Below are positions 11,107 to 22,227 of a DNA stretch of 64,000 nt, piece after piece (position 1 is the stretch's first letter; each line of letters begins with the position of its first letter). Both the position numbers and the translations under genes were made by a program. The DNA is from Aphrocallistes beatrix (lineage: Eukaryota > Porifera > Hexactinellida > Sceptrulophora > Aphrocallistidae), in the NCBI GenBank assembly GCA_963281255.1, contig OY725503.1, positions 2,170,001-2,234,000 of the forward strand. Reading direction: 5' to 3'. A model generated the notes under the pieces. It was not told the origin of the DNA and did no database searches. It saw only the letters and a list, made by a program, of their open reading frames with translations.

Positions 11107-11780
11107 CCATAGCCCTCTGTATGTAAAGCATGCCATCTAAATCTCAAAAATGGACCAGGGATGCGATCGAAGATGGTTGAACGAATACATGATCTGCCTA
11201 AAATCATTACCCGCGGAAGAAAGAGCATAGGAATGTATTACCAACTATATAAATATAGTGTCAAAGTACTCATATACGTCGCAAAAAAAGCGATTAGTCT
11301 TCACATGATTGAGCAATAGGTTATATTTATGAAAAATTGTTAAATGCAGAGTCATTTGAGGACACAAAGTTTTTCGCATAGAACAGAGCTTTTTTTATGT
11401 GAAAATTTGATTTTTTTCATGGGGGTAGCTACATTCCAGCATTGCTATGGAAAGGCGTTTTGGTCAGTTTAGGCGAAATCTTGAAAATCGCAATAACAAA
11501 GTAATCAAATATGATCTTATTTGATAGCCAATAGACTACTTCCAATCAAGCAATAATATACTTTTTATGTATAAATTCAATGATTTATGAGACATTCGAC
11601 AAATTACCAAATGTGACCAATATGATAAATTGACTAATAACTCGTATAACATTGAATTTAGACGAAATTGTAATATCACTTAATAGGAAGTAGTCTATTG
11701 GCTATCAAATAAGATCATATTTGAATGCCTAGTTTTTGCGGTTTTCAAGATATGACCTCAACTGATTAAAATACGATTGC
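11107..11780. mobile_element. CATAG palindromic element, diverged partial copy
   Basis: It contains the internal landmarks of the complete palindromes: CATTCCAGCATTGCTATGG, the TTGAAAATCGC arm, and its inverted partner near 11640-11760. Both termini are eroded. It is older than the copies at 49517 and 59964. Confidence 0.65.
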
Positions 11781-12153
11781 GCTCAGAAGTGACCTTAAAC
11801 TTGCACTGAATATGACTAAATTCATAATAAAAATTACCCATTGATAGACATCTTGCTGTTTTAATAAGGTTTGACTCGGACCTGCTGAACCTTGTCATCT
11901 CAATCATCCACAGAAATATTTCGTAACTCTGGATTAGAAAACGAAATCTCACTCAAAGATATAACAATTTGAGAAAGATCTATGGTACCATAAAGTGATG
12001 GGTTGATAACATGTTTTTGTATTTCCAAACGGCAGACCACATTCATAATTCATACGCAACCCGAAGTGGAAGTGTGCTCCGAAAACCATGTCTTTCAAGT
12101 CTTTCGAGTTCTGAACTCCACTCAGATAACGAACAATTGCCCATGACTGAATA
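11781..12153. other. No gene seen
   Basis: AT-rich sequence with short open frames on both strands and no recognisable domain. Confidence 0.35.
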
Positions 12154-12155
12154 TA

Positions 12156-12499
12156 CACTCGAACCTCTCTTATCCGGACCTCCGATATCCGGGCACCTCT
12201 CTCAACCGGGCAGCCCTTTCGACATTTAGTCAATATGCATTGTCCTATTTTCAAGTCAATTATTAACCACAATTCCAGCAATCATTATCATGTAATATTA
12301 TTTTTTGACATTAATATGTAATAAGTAAAACTGTGGGTTTTGCGTACTCGTATATTGTCTTGGTACGTAAATATTATAGAAAAACCTCATGTGCATAGAC
12401 ATGTTTTCGAATTATCCGGGCAAATTCTGTTATCCGGGCACCCTCTGTTATCCGGGCACCCTCCGGTCCGGCACTGCCCGGATAAGAGAGGTTCGAGTG
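12156..12499. mobile_element. Pogo-like MITE, family E
   Basis: The ends are CACTCGAACCTCTCTTATCC and GGATAAGAGAGGTTCGAGTG, with TA on both sides. The interior carries repeated TATCCGGGCACC blocks facing inward from each end. It is non-coding. Confidence 0.8.
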
Positions 12500-12980
12500 T
12501 ACTATGAGATGGTAGAATGAGATACCAGCAGATTCTAGGCTCTTCCTCTGCCCATTTTTTATTGTGACACAACAGGCAGGGCGAATAGGAAACTGCTTAC
12601 GTCTGAGAACAGATGGAAAATCTGGTTCAGCCTTCTAGAAGGAGAGCAGCGATCGTAAAATAATCTATTGCTAGTGCGATTTAACCACGGGAGCGAATCT
12701 TAGCTAAAAATGTATTGCAATAAAATATTTTGCCAGTCCCTCCAGACCGGCATCAAAAATGTGTTGCTTTCAGTAAATGGATTGTCTATAGACTCCTTAC
12801 TACAGGTATTAGCCTTCAACAGGTTTCAGTAAAGGTGCATTCGTATCTGCAATTGTGGCTTAATCAGACGCATCATAGGCAAGTTTATCCTGAATGATAC
12901 GCAATAAATCATATATATGGGCTCCTATCTTGAGCGAGGTTAAGTATTCAAGGGATTATAATCGGATAAAGATTTTCTAT
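12500..12980. other. No gene seen
   Basis: No coding segment or repeat shared with the rest of the window was recognised here. Confidence 0.35.
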
Positions 12981-13130
12981 ATATATCATGAATTATGAAT
13001 TATTTGAATTATTCATTAATTCGTGAATTAGTCAACTTAGCTTATGATTGACTAATTCATGCTTGAATTATGAATTATTCGAATAATTCATAATTCTTTG
13101 CCATTTTTTAATGAATTAGTCAACTTAGAT
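12981..13130. repeat. GAATTATTCGAATAATTC palindrome repeat, copy 1
   Basis: This block is nearly identical to 46436-46566. It consists of alternating AATTATGAATTATTCGAAT palindromes and two copies of TGAATTAGTCAACTTA. It is probably a MITE fragment. Confidence 0.6.
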
Positions 13131-13159
13131 TTAGCAATCACTGGGTCAGAAATAATTCT

Positions 13160-14782
13160 GTTCGTTTTAAAAAAAGATTTGTTCGGATCCGACCATTTGT
13201 TCTTGGGATAACGCTTATTATAGGTAAAGTTCGGGCATAATATCTCTCCATGGTCCCGAAAGTTGGCGATGTCATATCTTAAAAACTATTGAAGATCTAT
13301 AATCTATTATATTCTTAACTAAAAGGATATATGCGAAAATATATAGGTTCCTCGAACATTTTTTTGTCAAAAAATAAATAATTCTCGACTTATCATTGAT
13401 TTAATTGTAAAATACAAATTCTATGGAGAACTTTGAATATATTAGAAAATGGCGAATCTCATCATTAAATATGTATCCAAATGTGGCTATTACACAAAAT
13501 AATGAATACAATTGTCGTTAATAATGTTTACAGAAAAATTGGAGAACTTTTGATAATTATTATTAAATTTTCTGACCTTGGACCTCGCAGATTCGGTCAA
13601 AAACCCCCATTTAGGGTCCAAAAAGAGATATCTCTCTATCTCTGTAAATATAAGTCAAATTCTTAGTTCTCACTTCCTAATATACTTTTTATGAGTGTAC
13701 ATATATGATTCTTTGATAATAATTGCACTACACCCTATGGAATGTTAAGTTTTAGATTTTTGTCATATGATGACGTAGCATTTTCGAAAATCCTAACTTG
13801 GAAACTAAGTCGTAGACTTTCGCTCTAACTTCCTAATATACTTTTCGGAAGCTCTTTAACCATTTTAAACTGATAGATTATACTTCGTAGTGCTTGGAAT
13901 ATTAATTATTATTCACAATTATCTCAAAACATTCGGGGTTAGGGGCCTCAAGGAAATTTGTGGATTTTCAGGGTACTCTTGCTATTTTTTGTAAATATTT
14001 GGTTCAAATATAATGAGAGTCATTGAGCTAGATCATCCAGCCTACCCACCTGATCTAGCTCCCTGTGACTTCTGGCTCTTTGCAAAGTTAAAGAAAGACC
14101 TTGCAGGGAAACATTTTCAGAGCAGGATCGACCTAGAAAATGCTGTTTGGAGATCCCTAAAAGCCATTCCACCCGAAGACTATAAAAATGACTCGTCTAG
14201 AACGTGTTGTAGCTTGTAAGGGTGATTATTTCGAGAAAATGTGAAAAATATAGCCTGATATTCTGAATAGTTTCAAAATTATAGGGTAGGGCCGAGAACT
14301 TATTGAACGCCCGTAGTATCTGGCGATGAACGTAGGACCACCATTTTTTCGATATCTTCTACTTGGTGATTTTATTCCTGATTTCCCAAAAAAAACAGAG
14401 ATTTTTCGCCGTTTTTGGCCCTTTTTTCGGGCACCGATAAAATTTACAATGTTTGTCATTTTAACTTTCTTCTGGTCCTATGAAGTTGCAAATATGGTAG
14501 ACTATCTATGATTCGATTTTGGAAGTATTTGATTTCTTGGTATATCCTAAACAATTCTTTGAGTGCCCGAATTTTTGCCATAAAGATGTGCTAGCGGAAA
14601 ACGAAAAAAACAGACTTTGAGACACTCTATCTCAAAAACTAGAAATGAGAATCAAAAACGGTTTGGAATGTGCCAGTAATTCTTGATGGAGATACCTCCC
14701 CACGCTTAACATATCTTATAGCTCTACTTTCATCGTATGCTGTAAGCCAAATCATATGTTTTTTCGAGGGCGGTATCCTTAA
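13160..14782 (+). mobile_element. TTAA family L element, 5'-truncated
   Basis: It matches 57055-58579 in order. The right terminus CGAGGGCGGTATCC precedes TTAA at 14779-14782. The left end is missing. A mariner 3' fragment (13998-14318) is embedded where the related copies read straight through. Confidence 0.75.
13998..14318 (+). pseudogene. Mariner transposase C-terminal fragment with 3' end
   Basis: The stretch at 14013-14215 encodes PPDLAPCDFWLFAKLKKDLAG, which includes the third catalytic Asp of DD34D mariners. After a frameshift it continues LERVVACKGDYFEKM to a stop. About 80 bp later CTTATTGAACGCCCGTA looks like a mariner right terminus. The 5' four-fifths of the element is absent. 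It interrupts family L sequence. Confidence 0.8.
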
Positions 14783-14859
14783 GAAGCATTCTGGGGAAGT
14801 TATACTCAACTTCACCGGGATGGGAGGAATATAACGACCTGTCACCGGAAAATTTGGTC

Positions 14860-15240
14860 TGCGAAAGTTATGATCCAGGAGACAAATTTGCCATGGAATT
14901 TTGGCACACCCGGATGAATTATTAATGGAATTGGTACTAAGCTGAATGATATGAACGAAAGTTCTAGCAAACAGGTAATTTGTTATTAATTAGCAAAATA
15001 TATATTTAGATTCTTAATCCATTTTCGTCAAATTTCTTAGGTTAACCGGGTTTTAGTATCTGCTTTCAATAAAAATCAAGCATGAAACAGAATAGAAAGC
15101 AAGGAGATTTGAGATTAAATGAGCAAAACAGATCTTCGAAACAGAGTTAGTGGAGATTAAACTGGAAAAAGTTTCTCATTGACTATATAATTAGAATTAG
15201 AATTAGAAAGACATATTTAGATTAAACACTTCTCTGAAAC
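14860..15240. repeat. Dispersed repeat Q, copy 1
   Basis: It shares TTATGATCCAGG, AATTTTGGC-type runs and the ATTAGAATTAGAATTAGA / GTTTCTCATTGAC blocks with 34445-34690, in a different arrangement. It is probably debris of one non-autonomous family. Confidence 0.4.
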
Positions 15241-15299
15241 ATTACTTACTCAAATGGAATAATAGTATTAACTGTGTTAGACAACGGAATAACTGGTTG

Positions 15300-15610
15300 G
15301 GAACAACTGATCTAAGTGCATATTCGCACCCTGATCTGGGTTGTTTTGACTTCCACTCTCGGATAATTGATGCGTTCTCTGATATCTCATGAACTATCTT
15401 GTACTTCAGATCGCTTCGAGCTGCTCAGTCTTCTCTTGAGAACTCTGTTCTGCGTAATGAGCAGCCTGGTACTCCAATTTGGTATTTGAGACGTGCTTCT
15501 TTCGTATCAGAGGTATTATTCAGCCGTGCGACTTTCATCCTCTGAGCATCATGATCGAATTTCTTTTGCAAGGACGTCCACATTTACGTAGGCGGAGCAT
15601 AATAATGCCT
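15300..15610 (-). pseudogene. Possible arginine-rich transposon protein fragment
   Basis: On the minus strand one frame gives an AT-hook-like LRKCGRPCKRN. The next gives DHDAQRMKVARLNNTSDTK, EARLKYQ, then LRRTEFSRED and ISENASIIREWKS, with one stop. The pattern resembles the R-rich N-terminal repeats of Helitron proteins, but no helicase or Rep motif is present, so the assignment is weak. Confidence 0.3.
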
Positions 15611-15789
15611 TGCAAAAAACAAATTGTAGAATAAATTTGCATATTAAGATATCCATAAAGTACTTTTATTCAATAATAAAAATCAGAGATCAAACAGAAT
15701 TGAAGAGAATTAAATTCAACTAAAATTTTTAAAATAAAGGACACAGAGAAGTTTGAATGAAGAACATCAATATAGTTAATGTATTGTTA

Positions 15790-16560
15790 ACAATGGAAAA
15801 GAAATGATTAATCCTATAGATTTGAAAATATGATATTCGAAATCCACAAATATAAAACCCCCATGTCAAAGGCTGAAACCTAATTTCTAGTTATTTTCGA
15901 TTTTGATAATTTATGAATCTATTGTAAGCAATACAAATACTCAAATCATTTATCATATAGATTCGAATATATGATATTCGAAATCTACACCCTCAAAACG
16001 CCAAGTAAAACTTTGGAAGCTAGTCACTGGTCATTTTAGGGAAATTTTTACATTATGAACTATTGTAAACCAAATTAGTCGAATAATTTATTATATAGAT
16101 CTTAAAATGTGATTTTCGAAATACAGCTTAATAGGGCCACTGTTTAATCGGGTCACTGTTTAATCGGGTCAGCCGCTTAATCGGGCCACTTTTGGTAGGA
16201 CCAGAATAGGTCTCACACATAGAAGCTAATACAAAATATTTTCGGTTAATAGGGTTCTCCGCTTAATCGGGCCAAAATGTCCTCTGACCGATGTGGCCCT
16301 ATTAAGCGGAATCGACTGTATATACCCTAAAAACAGATGTCAACGTTTGCAAGCTAGCCTCATGCCTATTTTTAGAATTTGTTTACTGGTAATTATTTTA
16401 AATAAAAGTAAACAAAACATTAATAATATACTAGTATTGATTCAAAATATAATATTAGAATTCTATACCTAATAAAACTCCACATTAATCGTTGGAAGCG
16501 AGTCTATAACATATTTTCAACATGGGTCAAAAAGGTAAAATAAGTGTAGAAGGCATGAGA
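15790..16560. repeat. Diverged ~140-bp tandem repeat, four units, one split by a MITE
   Basis: Unit landmarks ATGATATTCGAAATC recur at about 15830, 15971, 16108 and 16449. Each is followed by CCCTAAAAC-like text and TTGGAAGCTAGTC. Subtracting the 195-bp MITE in the third unit, the period is about 137-146 bp. A similar unit occurs inverted at about 38390-38520. Confidence 0.6.
16124..16318. mobile_element. Pogo-like MITE, family C, copy 2
   Basis: It is inserted at TA within the third 140-bp tandem unit. The left end is shortened (CAGCTTAATAGGG) and the right end GGAATCGACTG is intact. It has one more TTAATCGGGTCACTG unit than copy 3. Confidence 0.75.
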
Positions 16561-16817
16561 ATATACACATAAATTATTTTATTGCTATACACTATATCAA
16601 AGTCAAGATACTTATAAGAGCACAGCCTACGTAACTATAGCCTATTCACGGTACGAATTTTACCTCACCATGGATTACTTCAAGTCTATTTATAAACAAA
16701 ACATAATGTTTGAAATAAATTTGACTACGATAAAATGCAGTGTATAATATTGATAAGTAGTTTATATTGTATTACCTACAATATTTCATATATTTTCCTA
16801 CTAACTCCCAATTTAGC
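16319..16817. other. No gene; end of tandem repeat, then unassigned AT-rich DNA
   Basis: The fourth unit of the 140-bp repeat fades out near 16560. No coding segment was recognised from there to the THAP remnant. Confidence 0.4.
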
Positions 16818-17300
16818 ATAATGCCAAATAGGTGCAGTGTTGCCAACTTCTAATCCAATTACGACGGCACTGATTACGTTCCAGTGTTTGAAATGTTGAA
16901 GCATTGATCGAAGGAAATGCAAGATGAATGGCGAAGGTTTCTCCATAGAGATGATGAATAAATTGGCGAGAGTCTATATTTGTGCGAGACATTTCTGTGA
17001 TGAGGATAAACTACTTCACTTCGATATTCCCCAGGGTGACGGTACATTGAAGAAAGTTTCCAGAAAACCTGGTATTTGGAAAATGACAAGCCCATCAATC
17101 TTCCTAATTGTCCTTCATATATTAGTGTGAATTGGGACTACCAATCGTCATACATCCTGAAGAAGCAGCCGAACAAGGCGGCGAGGAAGACGAGGCTATG
17201 GGAGAGCATGGAACTGGTGATATGGAGGAGTTTAGAGAAGATTGGATAGATGGACCCAGAACAGCAGATGACCAGGATTGCTTTAGCAAGTTTATTGCTG
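16818..17300 (+). pseudogene. THAP domain protein remnant
   Basis: From the ATG at 16821 one frame reads MPNRCSVANF, YDGTDYVPVF, DEWRRFLHRDDE, with two stops. The overlapping frame gives YICARHFCDEDKLLHF and later LPNCPSYISVNW. The layout C...(about 50)...CxRHF matches a THAP C2CH zinc finger, with the second Cys changed to Phe. The following acidic segment (17132-17330) has no known domain. THAP domains occur in P-element transposases and in host proteins, and which one this was cannot be told. Confidence 0.6.
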
Positions 17301-17539
17301 TAAGAGCGCTTAAAAAGAAGTCAGCTGAAGGTATACGAGCACCTCACAACTCCAAGACAGAAAACGAAGGTGAATTTACTATTAACCTGCAGAATACGAC
17401 ACTGCGTAATGGCGGCAATAGGTACTTCTTACTCATAGTTTATCTCTTTTCACACTTCGTTAATCGTTAACGTATTCATGGAAAATGGGTCTATCGTGGA
17501 CATGGTGTATCAAATAGTATGCCCACAGCCCAGGTAAAG

Positions 17540-18010
17540 AATGTGGATGGGTTAGCGGTGCACGATCTGTGCCACAACCTAGGGATTACCCGGTGTCCGA
17601 TGGGATGGCCGAAAGACATATCGGCTCCATCAAACAAGTGATACTTTGCTTGATGCTCGAACGCCACCTAGAATAGGGTTCCTGGCCATCGTTGTTGCAA
17701 GAGATTACTTTCTAATGCAATAATCTGAACAACGCGTTGAGTAAATATCTCCACACATGCTGCCGTATGGCCGTCAGCCGAGATCACCAATCAATATGCT
17801 CATTAGCACTGGTAATGCTCCAACAAAAGTTACAGGGTCAGCCAATCAGTATCTCGAAACAATGGGAAAGAAGAGGCAAGAATTGAGTAAAATTGCACGA
17901 GAAAACCAAGACTGCACCCAATGGGGGGTAAGAATAAGTATGATATGTGCAAGAAAACATCCAACATAACCACGGGAGATTGGGTCATGATTAAAATAAA
18001 GTGTTATTTG
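17540..18010 (+). pseudogene. LTR-retrotransposon integrase remnant (Ty3-like)
   Basis: In shifting frames it reads LCHNLGIT, YPVSDGMAERHIGSIK (around the catalytic Glu of a DDE integrase core), MLPYGRQPRSPINMLI, then QYLETMGKKRQELSKIAREN and TTGDWVMIKIK. This is the usual order of the integrase core end and C-terminal region. Several stops and frameshifts make it non-functional. No LTR or primer site was found next to it. Confidence 0.65.
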
Positions 18011-18062
18011 TATACAGTAAGAGAAAACTATCACAATTTCCAACCTCTTTTATAATAATATT

Positions 18063-18560
18063 CACAAGCACACTTCGCTTGTTTGTGCTGCGCGGCAGGC
18101 GGACACTTTGTGTCCGGCGGAGGAGCCCTGTGGGCACCTGGGGGCACATTTAATTACATGGGAGATAACATCTCTAAATATGTCTGTTTTACTGCTAAAT
18201 TCGATATCACTCGAAAAGTAAAAAAAATTATCAATTTTTAAAATTTTGATGAATAATGATGACGTCATAACAGAGTGATAAGTCATAATTTTTTGATGAT
18301 AGTTGCATCATATGTGAGATATATTAATATACACATTCTAAAATTTCAGCCTTCTATCACTTAAAATGGCTGAGTTATGGTCGAAAACCTGAAATTTCTA
18401 ATTATAAAAAAGTGACAATGACGTCATAATTCCATGATGAGTCGACATTTTCTCTGAGCTCAGAACTTACTGGAGCCATAGCCAAAAGACTCACACATGC
18501 TAAAAATCAGCTCCCTACGCCTAGCATTTTTTCCAATCAATTCGTTACAGATATATATAT
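18063..18560 (-). mobile_element. Helitron-like repeat, copy 3
   Basis: This is a near-complete body on the minus strand. The GC-rich 3' end is at 18063-18095, the hairpin GGCGGACACTTTGTGTCC at 18108, and TGACGTCA occurs near 18261 and 18418. The proximal TTCGTTACAG-TA tract is at 18541-18583. A mariner entered the TA tract. This copy has the alternative centre GAAATTTCTAATTATAAAA also seen at 25345 and 30773. Confidence 0.7.
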
Positions 18561-18759
18561 ATATATATATATATACGTGTATATACTTAGGGCATTCAAT
18601 TAGTTCGTAACTCTTGCTTTTACTTATATTGTTTAACCACATTTCTCCCCTATTTGCTTCCAATTATATAGCTTATATATTCTTCTAGTAGGAACAATTT
18701 AGTCTGATAGAGTCGATTGATTAATTTCCAAGTTACGCTTTCCTAAAGATTGGCTATAG

Positions 18760-21171
18760 CATAGCATTCTATACATAAGGCAATGGCAGTCACTATTTTT
18801 TTGGACCAGGGATTGCTTAGTATATTCAAATTTATATTCATCCTTTATACGTTATATATGATTAATTAAGCATTTTAAGTGACCCGACTCACAAATATGT
18901 TCATTAATTGTCAAGACATATTTGATCTTTGTAATTATTTTTATTCTGGAGAAAACAAATATGACATAATATAAATATTAAGCTCATAAATTCAAAATAA
19001 ACATTGAATTTCGAGAAGTACTAATGAGACGTGGATTGGCTTAGCATGAGATAGGCTCGATTTAGCTTGAGAGACATACTTGACTTAGCTTGAGACAGAC
19101 TTGACTTAGCTTGAGACAGACTTGACTTAGCTTGAGACAGACTTGACTTAGCTTGAGACAGACTTGACTAGGTTGAGAGACAGACTTGACTTAGCTTGAG
19201 GATAGACTTGACTAGGTTGAGAGACAGACTTGACTTAGCTTGAGACAGGCTTGACATAACTTGAGACAGACTTTACTTAGCTTGAGACAGACTTGACTTA
19301 ACTTGAGACAGACTTGACTAGGTTGAGAGACAGACTTGACTTAGCTTGAGGATAGACTTGACTTAGCTTGAGACAGACTTGACTTAGCTTGAGGATAGAC
19401 TTGACTTAGCTTGAGACAGACTTGACTTAGCTTGAGAGACAGACTTGACTTAGCTTGAGACAGACTTGACTTAGCTTGAGGATATACTTGACTTAACTTG
19501 AGATTGACTTGGCTTCGCGTGAGAGACAGACTTAACTTAGCTTGAGACAGACTTGACTTAGCTTGAGACAGACTTGACTAGGTTGAGGATAGACTTCACT
19601 TAGCTTGAGAGACAGACTTGACTTAGCTTGAGGATAGACTTGACTAGGTTGAGAGACAGACTTGACTTAGCTTGAGACAGGCTTGACATAACTTGAGACA
19701 GACTTTACTTAGCTTGAGACAGACTTGACTTAACTTGAGACAGACTTGACTAGGTTGAGAGACAGACTTGACTTAGCTTGAGGATAGACTTGACTTAGCT
19801 TGAGACAGACTTGACTTAGCTTGAGGATAGACTTGACTTAGCTTGAGACAGACTTGACTTAGCTTGAGAGACAGACTTGACTTAGCTTGAGACAGACTTG
19901 ACTTAGCTTGAGGATATACTTGACTTAACTTGAGATTGACTTGGCTTCGCGTGAGAGACAGACTTAACTTAGCTTGAGACAGACTTGACTTAGCTTGAGA
20001 CAGACTTGACTAGGTTGAGGATAGACTTCACTTAGCTTGAGAGACAGACTTGACTTAGCTTGAGGATAGACTTTACTTACCTTGAGATTGACTTGGATTC
20101 GCGTGAGAGACAGACTTGACCTGAGACGTCATAAAGGAACAATATACTTCTACGAGTAATAAGGAACAATCACACACCCTGGCCTTCCAATAGGATATAG
20201 TCACACATTTCGGACCGCTACAGCCTGATGAAGTTGACTAAATAAACAAATAATATTATTAAATCAGTTCTTGAATTTAGCAAGTTTAGTTTACTATTAT
20301 CATGTTCCAATACTACGGTAGTGCATTATATAGAGGTCTTAACTTTATTAGATAATGAACAGTTGAATACAGTGAAAAAAGCTTTGGTAGAATGTATCAC
20401 CGTGACACACTACATGTGCAAAATGCCTCAAAGTAAACAATGTTCTACATGCCAAATGAATAAGATTAGTATGGGAAGAGCCAGAATAAAGTTTTAAAAT
20501 TTCTGCTAAGGGTGCAGATACTTAAAATGACTATTCTTATCTACCCAATTCACATTGAACAAACATCATTGATGAATTTCAAGAACTTAACAGTTGTTTT
20601 TTCCATGTTATAAGCCAACTGTTCGACAGAAGTTGACTCATAGGAAACCTTAAGGGCCAAATTTATATTTTGCCTATCCAAGCTGATAGCCTGCAAGGCT
20701 TTCGAAGTTAATTTGGGGCACTTCTAAATAAATAGCATTTATCCAAATTAAATAAGGTTCTTATGAACATGTTATTGGAGTAACGAGGATTGCATTCACT
20801 AAATTGGGGGAAGGTAAACACTTTTTCGTAGTCTTTTAAATTCAGTCAATTGTCTCTTACAAACTTGAGTATATGCATGATTTAGAATAATTACATTACT
20901 TATGTCTTAAGAAACCACTCACCCTTGGAATCTTGTAGTTTTGGTGGTCTTCACAGGTCTTGGAATGGCTCAATACCATTTTCACGAAGAGCACCATCTT
21001 TTGATAGATTAAAAAACTTCATGGAATGCTCTACCATGAACACAAAATATGTAATAATTATATTGTTGATAATAACAGTATTAATTTAGCGATTTTAGGA
21101 TTGAATATACTAAGCAATCCATGGTTCTATTTTTTTGGTGACTGCCATTGCCTTATGTATAGAATACTATG
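18760..21171. mobile_element. CATAG element A1 (2412 bp) with 7-bp target duplication
   Basis: The termini are CATAGCATTCTATACATAAG and its near-complement ending ...TATAGAATACTATG, with at least 60 bp of imperfect inverted repeat. GCTATAG is duplicated at 18753-18759 and 21172-21178. Relative to A2 (43626-45769) it is inverted and shares most non-satellite sequence. It holds a 1.1-kb satellite. No transposase is recognisable. A conserved block at 20925-21010 (minus) reads FNLSKDGALRENGIEPFQDL. The superfamily is unresolved; P-like or Dada-like would fit the duplication length. Confidence 0.75.
19022..20110. repeat. 21-23-bp satellite array with a 432-bp higher-order repeat
   Basis: Units are ACTTGACTTAGCTTGAGACA(G) and variants with GAGGATAG, GAGAGACAG or ACTAGGTTGAG. 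The variant order repeats with a 432-bp offset: the block beginning at about 19201 recurs at about 19633, and AGATTGACTTGGCTTCGCG at 19501 recurs at 19933. The array lies inside element A1. The sister element A2 retains only about three units (45455-45512). Confidence 0.9.
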
Positions 21172-22227
21172 GCTATAGTATCCACAGAAGAATTTATGGC
21201 TTCTAAATCGAGCGAAATTTTACTAGAGCAGAGAGCCTACATCAAAATTCGCTCATTATTTAGCGATACTCGAAGGAATATCCACCAAGATTTGGTTACC
21301 GTATTTGGAGAAGAGGCCTGTTCGGAATCGATGGTTAAGAAGTGGAGTCTTCGCTTTCGTGGAGGTAGGGAGTCGATAGAAGATGACCCTCGGATGGGAC
21401 AACCCGTTACTGCTACTACCTCCAACAATATTGCTCTTGTAGCTGAAATGTGTGATTCTGATCCGCATATTATAGTAGAACAGTTAGTTGGCACCCTGGA
21501 TTTGTCAACGGGAAGTGTTCATACTATTCTGACAAAGCATCTCGGTATGTCAAAGGTTTGTTCACGTTGGGTCCCACATTTCTTAACCAAGGCTCAATAG
21601 AAGAACCGATTGAGAATTGCCAAAAACTTGCTTGAAAAATATGAGAATTGTGATGAGAGGCAATTATCTGAAATATGTACCGGGATGAAACTTGGATAAG
21701 AGATTCAGAACATCCACGCAAGCAAAAGAATAAAGTATGGGTGGCAAAAGGGAGTACTCCCCCAGGATTACCGAGACCCGATCGCACGGCTCCCAAGGTT
21801 ATGTACACGATTGTTTTTGATGCGTATGGTCCAGTGTGCCAAATCTGTGCCCAAAGGGGCAAACAATTACTGGCAACTTCTAAGCAACAATTGTTCTTCC
21901 TGAGATCCAAAAACATTATTTTAAGGGTCGACCTGCCACCGGACTCAAAGGAATTAAACTTTTGCTAAATAATGGCAGACAACACAAATCTAAGAAGGTG
22001 AAGGAAACAATTGCTTCTATGGGTCTTGAGGAATTAGAACATCCACCATATAGTCCTGACCTAGCACCCTGCGATTTTTGGCTCTTCGATGGGCTCAAAA
22101 GACATCTAGTTGGATCAGTTTTTGAGGAAGATGTACAAATTGAAAGGGCAATTCGTCTGTATCTCAGAGACATACCCCAAGAGGAGTATAAAAGAAGACT
22201 ATTTTAAGTGGATTGAACGTTTAAAAG

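Larger units (their letters stand above)
18584..22227 (+). pseudogene. Mariner DD34D transposon, split by a 2.4-kb insertion
   Basis: The left terminus CTTAGGGCATTCAATTAG at 18584 lies at a TA. The 5' region stops at 18759 and resumes at 21172 after a CATAG element. The likely start is Met at 21196 (MASKSSEILLEQ); the upstream ATG at 21169 lies in the junction. The HTH region continues to a TAG at 21600. Another frame has DETWIRDSE near 21690, and a further frame has LLLNNGRQH then YSPDLAPCDFWLF (21962-22207). The second catalytic Asp is Asn in LLLNNG; spacing to the third Asp is 34. The right end is lost where a SINE joins. Confidence 0.85.

Noticed and set aside
13481-13666. Possible exon with KFSDLGPRRFGQKPPF
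   Set aside because: It lies inside family L and is broken in the other copies of that family.
19022-20110. CRISPR-like array
   Set aside because: Units are contiguous with no unique spacers, the DNA is animal, and no cas genes are present. It is a satellite.
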